The notes under the pieces: model-generated
Seen by the model: the letters and a program-made list of their open reading frames with translations, nothing else
Databases searched by the model: none
What the model was told of the DNA's origin: nothing
Shown: piece after piece, positions 58,155-64,000 of the stretch
How the letters are laid out: each line of letters opens with the position of its first letter
Numbering within the stretch: the first letter of the stretch is position 1
Assembly (NCBI GenBank): GCA_030867875.1
Contig: JAOWCC010000019.1
Span: forward strand, 36,375,976-36,439,975
DNA: 64,000 nt
DNA from: Actinernus sp. WN-2022
Lineage: Eukaryota; Cnidaria; Anthozoa; Actiniaria; Actinernidae
Direction of reading: 5' to 3'
Translations under genes and position numbers: made by a program

Positions 58155-58201
58155 CTTTGAAGTTCGCCGAGTTTCCTAACCAGTCTCCTCTACTAACTAT
58201 G
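58155..58201 (-). repeat. P element right TIR with TSD GGTAGGG
   Basis: 47 bp, exact inverse of the left TIR, followed by GGTAGGG at 58202-58208. Confidence 0.95.
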
Positions 58202-58472
58202 GGTAGGGTAGGTATTTCCACTGATGGATCAGTGTGACAGGTGTTGGTGGTGGAATGTGGTTGGGTTACCATGTTCACCTCCTGGTCGTGCACGGACAGG
58301 CGCGTCGTCCTGCATAACGACCTGAAGCACCTAATTCCAAGCTCATCAAATGGCGATGAGTTTAACTGCCATAAGTGTTAACGGTTCTTCAAATACGTTG
58401 AGAGAAAAACATTTTCCCAGCGATTTCGACTTTGAAATCAACAAGACAGTCACTCATCGCCTAAGACTCCTC

Positions 58473-58810
58473 TATTAAATTCGTGAAAGGTTGGGGAACT
58501 ATTTAATTCTACCCAGAACGTGATATGTAAACCGTTTCATGGTGCCAGTATTAAACCATTGCTCCGTAAACAGCCAGATAATCTTGTATTGCACATAGGA
58601 ACGAACGATCTACGCAGTGCAGAGCCGCATACCGTCGCTGATAGTATTACCGATCTCGCACACAATATAGAGCAGCTCTCCCCAAGTACGAGTATTACCG
58701 TGTCAGGGATCCTTACAATAACTGACAATAAGGAAACAGCAGCTAGGGTAAGCGAGACAAATCGATTAGTACGTTCTTTCTGTAACCAGAATGGCTGGGG
58801 AGTTTTTTAG
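58473..58810 (+). pseudogene. LINE ORF1 esterase-like (SGNH) fragment
   Basis: KPLLRKQPDNLVLHIGTNDL contains the GTND block of SGNH hydrolases. SITDLAHNIEQLSPSTSITV and VSETNRLVRSFCNQN follow. This domain is typical of ORF1 in CR1/L2-type LINEs. The Ser-bearing N-terminal motif and the tail after VF are missing or frameshifted. Confidence 0.65.
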
Positions 58811-59021
58811 CGAAATCTAACATCAAAGCTTCCCACCTGAATTCTAGAGGTCTACACCTGAATCCAGATGGTACTGCTTTGTTGCAAAGTAATTTTAAAT
58901 GTATTATTGATAACTGATTCTTTGAAAGTGTGGGCACCAATTCAACTGTATGTGAATCTGATAACAATTCATTTGAGTTGACTAACTCATTTCCGAATGG
59001 TTCAAATGCAAGGGGCTTTAA

Positions 59022-60130
59022 ATGGCTCTACTTAATATTGTAAGCCTATCCAAGCACATTGACGAATTACGTGTATCGAAATTATTTCAATCTTTTGATC
59101 TTTTTACTCTCAATGAAACTAGGCTGGATCCCACTGTTTTAGAAGGCCAGGTAAAAATACGTGGTTATGATATCATCAGGAAAGACAGATCAAGAAGAGG
59201 GGGAGGTGTTTGTATCTATCTCCGTGGCTCCATTAACTATCGAATTCGAGATGATCTAGTTCCTGATGATCTCGAAGCAGTCCGCCTGGAAATCTGTAAA
59301 CCAAATAGCCGACCATTCATTGTTTTATCTGTTTATCAACCTCATCGTGCGATTTCTTTAGAAACTTTGAAAGGATGATTAAGGCGATCGATGACGAAAA
59401 GAAAGAACTTCATGTCCTTGGGGACCTGAATTGTGATTTGTTAAAGAAAAGTCCTGACCAGCCAACCAAAACACTTAAAGTGATTTACCAGGCGTATCAT
59501 TAATAACTGAAGCGACGCGCATTACGATCAGATCTAGTCCTCTTATTGATCACTATGCAACACCGGTGACGGAAAAAATAACTCGTCTGGTGACCATAGT
59601 CTAATTTATGGAATAAGGAAGATTAATCCTGTTTCAAATATGCGCGCCAAAGCCGCTAAAGCCATCGAACTGAGAAATATGAAACGTTTCAATAACCAAC
59701 ATTTTATTGATGACCGCCAACAAAAATGCCAGCTGAATGATGTACTGTCTTCTTGGTCCACCACTCTTTTTCCTTTTACATATACACGATTTGCCAGGAC
59801 GCCTTAAATTGACTGCTCCCCAGCTGTTTGCCGACAATACAAATCTTACTGCATCTGGTGAAACTATTGAGGAAATTGAGTTGGCCATGAATAGGGAGTC
59901 ACCTTGTGTGCATAAGAGTGGCTCTTGGCTAGCAAACTAAGTCCCAATGTTGCAAAAACCGAATTTCTCTTAATCGGCTCACACCACAAGCTTAGAACCG
60001 CTGCTTCTCAGCCGTGTATCAAAATCGACCAAAACTACCTTAAGCAGGTTCATCATAGCAAGGTTCTTGGTGTTGAGATTAATGAGCATTTATCTTGGAA
60101 TAAGCACACTGATTATGTTGCCAAGAAAAT
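59022..60130 (+). pseudogene. CR1/L2-like LINE ORF2, internally deleted
   Basis: The endonuclease part reads FQSFDLFTLNETRLDPTV, then RSRRGGGVCIYLRGS, then (frameshifted) LHVLGDLNCDLLKKSPDQPT. After about 59720 it jumps to the RT palm with PPLFFLLHIHDLPGRLKLTA and QLFADNTNLTASGETIEEIE, so the catalytic FADD is FADN and motifs 1-4 are deleted. NVAKTEFLLIGSHHKLRTAA and SKVLGVEINEHLSWNKHTDY follow, and the LINE stops at about 60130, where unrelated coding begins. Confidence 0.8.
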
Positions 60131-60870
60131 GATCCGTGAATTTGTAGACAGAGAAACTCAATCATCTGTAGTAGCGAAAATAAGTTCTAAGAAACGTTCA
60201 GGGTTCCGTGGAACACCAGGATGGAGAAAGAAATTCGAGGAAAGTCGGCCAAAAGATGCAACACAACTCACTATTATTCCTGACTGTGATGTTGGTGAGA
60301 GTGACTGTGTGTCAGAAAAACCTCCGCCAGTTTCTGCTTCAAAGAGGAAAGTTGAGGTTACATACAACGATTCTGATGAGGAATATGAGTTTAAGGATCA
60401 CGTAGAATCAGCAGAAGGTTATCGTCTCATGTTCATTGTCAGTCTAAGGGATTTAGCACAAAGAATTCATGCATTTACTGGAAGTTGCGAAGGTGAGGTT
60501 CTTTAGACATGGTTGTTATTATTTATTTCCATCTACTGTAAGTTTGTGTGTTTGGCCTTCCAAATTATCATATCAACTTTATATCAAGTATCTGTGGCAT
60601 TCAGATTCGAATCTTATTAATTTTTCTGTATTTTGTTCCCTTATAGGCTCACTATCAATTGCTGAAGATTCATCCTAGTGTTTTGGATTGTGCAGTACCC
60701 TTTACGTGCAGTGTGACTCCTGTGAGATGAATACATTTTTTAGTACAGGAAAACATTCTCTGTCTTACCTTGTTCTTAGAACTCTGCAAGGAAACGATAT
60801 AAACAGGAGGGCTGTCTTTGCTTCAAATGAAGTTGGAATATCCACTGGAAAAATCTACCCTCTTACATAG
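60131..60870 (+). pseudogene. Mutator-like transposase-domain fragment
   Basis: The first block reads KKRSGFRGTPGWRKKFEESR, an acidic linker, then EGYRLMFIVSLRDLAQRIHA. After a non-coding gap it resumes as SLSIAEDSS, TAG (60676), then CSTLYVQCDSCEMNTFFSTG and NRRAVFASNEVGISTGKI. The G.RL...L....H, GLCSTL...C..C and NRRAVFA..E.G layout is that of the metazoan Mutator-like transposase domain. Only its N-terminal third is present. It is fused to the truncated LINE. Confidence 0.6.
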
Positions 60871-60879
60871 TCTGTAGAT

Positions 60880-61010
60880 TTCGTGTAAATATATTTTTAC
60901 ACACTATGTAAATTAGACTTACATACTATCTACATACTATGTAAATTTATTTACATACTCTTTACATACTGTGTAAATTGGTTAACGTTAACTAAGTCAT
61001 GTAGATATCA
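60880..61010. repeat. Degenerate tacatactatgtaaat repeats
   Basis: tacatac, tatgtaaat and tgtgtaaat words recur about eight times, leading into the 44-bp minisatellite. Confidence 0.7.
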
Positions 61011-61052
61011 TGTAAAAAGATGGAGCATATACAGCGAGCATGCGAAGTTTGC

Positions 61053-61620
61053 AAACCATGTAGAAATCTTGTAGATATGTTATACGAGTTCCGGCTAAAC
61101 AATGTAGAAACCTTGTAAATATGTGAATAGAAGGTCCGGCTAAACCATGTAGAAATATTGTAAATGTACTTCTAGGAAGCCCGGCAAAACCATGTAGAAA
61201 TATTGTAGATGTGCTTATCGGAGGCCCTGTAAACCATGTAGAAATCTTGTAGATGTGCTTATTGGAGGCCCGGCAAACCATGTAGAAATCTTGTAGATGT
61301 GCTTATAGGAGGCCCGGCAAACCATGTAGAAATCTTGTAGATGTGCTTATAGGAGGCCCTGTAAACCATGTAGAAATCTTGTAGATGTGCTTATTGGAGG
61401 CCCGGCAAACCATGTAGAAATCTTGTAGATGTGCTTATAGGAGGCCCTGTAAACCATGTAGAAATCTTGTAGATGTGCTCATAGGAGGCCCTGTAAACCA
61501 TGTAGATGTGCTTATAGGAGGCCCGGCAAACCATGTAGACATATTGTGGTTTGCCGGGCCTCATATAAGCACATCTATGTAGAAATATTGCAGATGTGCT
61601 TATTAGATACATAGTAGGTT
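61053..61620. repeat. 44-bp minisatellite, about 11 direct units plus one inverted partial
   Basis: The unit starts AAACCATGTAGAAATCTTGT, then AGATGTGCTTATAGGAGGCC and CGGC. Starts fall at 61053, 61097, 61142, 61187, 61231, 61275, 61319, 61363, 61407, 61451 and 61495, a spacing of 44-45 bp. The unit at 61495 is shortened by about 11 bp. Near 61547-61576 a 30-bp piece is inverted (tggtttgccgggcctcatat). Apparent minus-strand proteins across it are artefacts of the repeat. Confidence 0.93.
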
Positions 61621-61624
61621 TCAA

Positions 61625-62330
61625 AAGTTGGTCTGCCTGTGGCACTGGGGTCGTTTCCAACCTCCTCGCGTTCCATGTTATTGACGATCGACGCCATGTT
61701 CACAGCACGTTGACCAAATCTAGGTATAAAAGATGCTCTCGTCACGCCGTTTCAGACAAACCAGCAGGAATATCACTATAAAAAGGTACTATTTTAATAA
61801 TTCTTTACAATGTGAAATTTAGTAAGGCTTGAAAGCTGTCTCGGAAGAAAACGTGGTTGTTTCAATATCAGGACCGACAGCTGTTCTTTCCGTTAAATTA
61901 TATAATATAACAAAGTCAAGGTTTGTCAGTTCCTTGTAAAGTATTAAAATAATAATCGGTACAAGATTCGGAAGCCATAATTTTCAGAAGCCTTGGTTAG
62001 GGGTTCCCAACATTTTCCAAAATATATCATGTTCTATCTCCTGTTAACGATTTGAGGCTGATGAAAATTAAAGGGAGTTTTGCCAGTTGATCCCCCCCCC
62101 CTCTTTTCGTCAGATTTGCCTCAAATTATCTTAAGAGGAGATCGAACAATAGTCCAATGTATTTTAGGAAGATGTTATTTAATGTTCATGATTTGTGAAT
62201 ACGTTTTCTAATCACTTATTCTTCCCATTAAAACAGTTAGAGAAAAACTAGAATACCTAGCTTGTAGTTAACTTAAGCAAGATAGAATGGACTAATGCAT
62301 TTAAATTATATATTTCTTTCAGGTTACAAG
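61625..62330. other. Non-coding, nothing assigned
   Basis: It contains a poly-C run (62092-62101) and no supported gene. A leader or intron of the kinase-like gene is possible, because a tttcag acceptor-like site occurs at about 62318-62323. Confidence 0.4.
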
Positions 62331-62369
62331 AAAAAATTAAAACTGGTAAATCCTATCATAGCCTGAAAG

Positions 62370-63330
62370 TTGCTTATGTGCATCAGCTAACTCTGAAAGA
62401 TTGTCAAGTTTCATCACGGCGAAATCACTCATGCTGGTACTACTATGGTATACAAGAAATCACAGAGGCAGAATGTCCCCTAGAACAAAATACAAGTCTT
62501 AAAACTTCTGATACCTGCATAAATCCTAGGCACAAAATACAGCATGCTTCGATGCAAGAAGTTACAAAGGCAGAATGCCCCCATGTACAAATTATTAGTA
62601 GTAATAGTCTTGAAATCTGTAAAATATAATTCTCAAACAAGTAATGCAGCAAACTTCATCAAAAGATATTGCAGAGGAAGAATGTCCCCTGGTCCAAAGT
62701 GGTAACAATAATGATGCTGAAAATATCTGTAAAAACCTTGAACAGGAAATACAGCAAACATCATTACAACCAGCAAGGCCTAGCAAATATGGCATGAAGA
62801 AAATGAAAGCACCCTATAAAATTGCTTCTCTGAACATTTGTTTGGAGGATCTTGCTTATGAAGAAGATGATGTCATTGGTGAGGGAACATTTGGCAAATG
62901 CTATGCTGGTACCTACAAAAAGTTGCCTGTGGCAGTGAAGGTATTTAAAGATTGTGAAAAAGGCAGCATCCACAAAGAAGCAGATATTATGACAAATATT
63001 CCAAGCCATCAAAATGTTGTAATGTTGATTGGAGTGTTTGTAATTAACAATCCAATGTTACTTATAACAAAGTTATGCACAAGTGAAGGAGCTCCTATCA
63101 CATATGCTTCATTTTTGAAAGAACACAAAAGAAGTTGCACATTCAGTACCAATATGTTCCTTGCAATTATGATCCAGCTAATTTCTGGCATTCTTCATAT
63201 ACACAAGCAGAGGATTCTGCATAATGACATTAAATATTGTAATTGAAGAAATTCACAAGAAGATGAGACCAGTTATTATTGACTTTGGAAAAGCAAGTTA
63301 TGTTGGATCTTGTGAAGGTAAATGCTGATA
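62370..63330 (+). pseudogene. Protein kinase pseudogene with N-terminal repeats
   Basis: Three degenerate repeats of about 34 codons (EITEAECPLEQ, EVTKAECPHVQ, DIAEEECPLVQ) precede the kinase domain. Stops follow repeat 2 near 62627-62643. The kinase lobe has IGEGTFGKCYAGTYKKLPVA (glycine loop), VAVKVFKDCEKGS (VAVK lysine), HQNVVMLIGVFV and ILHNDIK (catalytic loop with HND instead of HRD). A small deletion right after HNDIK removes the Asn of the loop and shifts frame. VIEEIHKKMRPVIIDFGKAS (DFG motif) then follows, with a donor at GAAG|GTAAAT. It resembles tyrosine-kinase-like kinases expanded in cnidarians. Confidence 0.7.
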
Positions 63331-63383
63331 ACATCATTAGTTATTTTTTCAAAACTACTTTGAAAATTATGAGGTTTTTTTGT

Positions 63384-63478
63384 TGTGCAAATATTTGATG
63401 TTCTTAAAACAAACATAAGCCCGAGAATGAAGTTTGAGGGCGTATATGCTAGTTGTAAGAACACACTATATTTGTACT
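63384..63478 (+). repeat. Partial copy of the foldback centre
   Basis: tttgatgttcttaaaacaaacataagccc...atatgctagttgtaagaacac repeats the centre of the foldback at 63526-63706 with substitutions. Confidence 0.75.
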
Positions 63479-63525
63479 TATTGTTCATCACAAAATTGTC
63501 TTCTGCTCTCAGCAGGCACTATTAT

Positions 63526-63706
63526 ACAAATAGACTGTGTCCGTCAAGGAACTATCGGCTGATAGTTGCCCGCGGAAATTTGATGTTCTTAAAACAAATA
63601 TAAGCCCAAGAACGCAGTTCGAGGGCTTATATGCTAGTTTTAAGAACATCAAATTTCCAAGGGAAACTATCAGCCGATAGTTCCGAGACAAACACAGTCT
63701 ATTTGT
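63526..63706. mobile_element. 181-bp foldback element, about 80-bp arms
   Basis: ACAAATAGACTGTGT..GGAACTATCGGCTGATAGTT..GGAAATTTGATGTTCTTAA pairs with its reverse complement at the other side around a short loop. Inner sub-palindromes (ggctgatagtt, aactatcagcc) also occur. It is non-coding. Confidence 0.85.
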
Positions 63707-64000
63707 CGTTATTGTTCATCACAAAATTGTCTTCCGCTCTCAGCGGGCACTATTGCCTGATAGTTTTCATCCGTGGACGACAAATATCACGTCACGTGAT
63801 CGCTTTTAGCCAATGAGCGCGCGCCACAATTTTCTGGTGAACTGTAACAGCCGATAGTTCCGAGACAAACACAGTCTATTTGTCATTATTGTTCATCACA
63901 AAATTGTCTTCCGCTCTCAGCGGGCTCTATCGCCTGTTATAGTTCACCACAAAAGTTTGGCGCGTGCTCATTGGATAAGAGCGATCACATGGCGTGATAG
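63671..64000 (+). repeat. 177-bp direct repeat, second unit cut by window end
   Basis: cagccgatagttccgagaca..cagtctatttgtc..ttattgttcatcacaaaatt..cgctctcagcggg at 63671 recurs at 63848, an offset of 177 bp. A related third segment (cttattgttcatcacaaaattgtc) lies at 63479. Gcgatcac/cacgtgatcgc words suggest further palindromes. Confidence 0.8.

Larger units (their letters stand above)
52457..58201. mobile_element. Complete 5745-bp P element with perfect 47-bp TIRs
   Basis: CATAGTTAGTAGAGGAGACT... at 52457-52503 is the exact reverse complement of 58155-58201 over 47 bp. GGTAGGG directly repeats outside (52450-52456, 58202-58208). A CA..TG terminus and a 7-8 bp duplication fit P elements, and the THAP transposase inside confirms it. 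Two convergent genes fill the element: transposase on plus from the left end, and a zinc-finger gene on minus from the right end. Perfect TIRs imply recent activity of the family, although the transposase frame is broken. Confidence 0.93.

Noticed and set aside
60880..61620. CRISPR-like array
   Set aside because: Units are contiguous and nearly identical without unique spacers, and the context is a metazoan genome. This is a minisatellite.
60997..61660. Minus-strand frames with repeated STSTIFLHG-type peptides
   Set aside because: They are translations of the 44-bp minisatellite, whose period is not a multiple of three. No independent coding evidence exists.

Overview
This is a metazoan nuclear window. 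The sequence is AT-rich, has introns with GT..AG borders, and is packed with transposable-element wreckage: non-LTR elements, DNA transposons, MITEs and multi-copy families of unknown function. The repertoire (THAP/P elements, pogo-like DDE genes with psq-type HTH, HIRAN-like modules, RecQ-like helicase fragments, SAP/coiled-coil fragments and the CIICQ/CFFCEG family) most resembles an anthozoan cnidarian, probably a stony coral. That assignment is inference from family resemblance. I see no clearly intact single-copy host gene and no rRNA, tRNA or CRISPR array.

Layout. 1-5 kb: LINE remnants and a broken Cys-rich gene. 5-10.5 kb: non-coding, with several foldback MITEs and dispersed repeats. 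10.6-13.9 kb: a nearly full-length minus-strand LINE, probably inside an intron of an unassigned gene (candidate exons near 10.45, 14.9 and 15.7 kb). 16.5-19.1 kb: a two-part gene of an uncharacterised multi-copy family. 20.7-23.7 kb: dispersed repeats, a Myb/SANT-like gene broken around homopolymers, and MITEs. 25-27.7 kb: a decayed, probable tyrosine-recombinase (Crypton-like) gene interrupted by a 639-bp MITE with a 5-bp target duplication. 29.6-32.6 kb: diverged tandem repeats and nested LINE/LINE/hAT fragments.

33.3-43.3 kb is bounded by a perfect 20-bp inverted repeat with TCT outside both ends. It contains a left gene, a long pseudogene of a CIICQ/CFFCEG family, an antisense HIRAN fragment, a pogo-like DDE gene whose 3' part is tandemly duplicated (1633-bp unit), and an antisense gene beside the right repeat. 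43.3-51.9 kb: fragments of a RecQ-like helicase, a BEL/Pao retroelement (putative LTR plus gag), a Rep-like protein, a SAP-domain gene and a LINE.

52,457-58,201 is a structurally complete P element: perfect 47-bp terminal inverted repeats and a 7-bp direct duplication GGTAGGG. It carries two convergent genes, a three-exon THAP transposase (two nonsense codons, one frameshift) from the left and a two-exon C2H2 zinc-finger gene of unknown role on the opposite strand from the right. 58.4-64 kb: LINE ORF1/ORF2 remnants, a Mutator-like transposase-domain fragment, a 44-bp minisatellite with an inverted unit, a protein-kinase pseudogene with N-terminal repeats, and foldback/tandem repeats to the window edge.

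Many reading-frame breaks are single-base, some at homopolymers. Real decay and consensus error cannot be separated from sequence alone.
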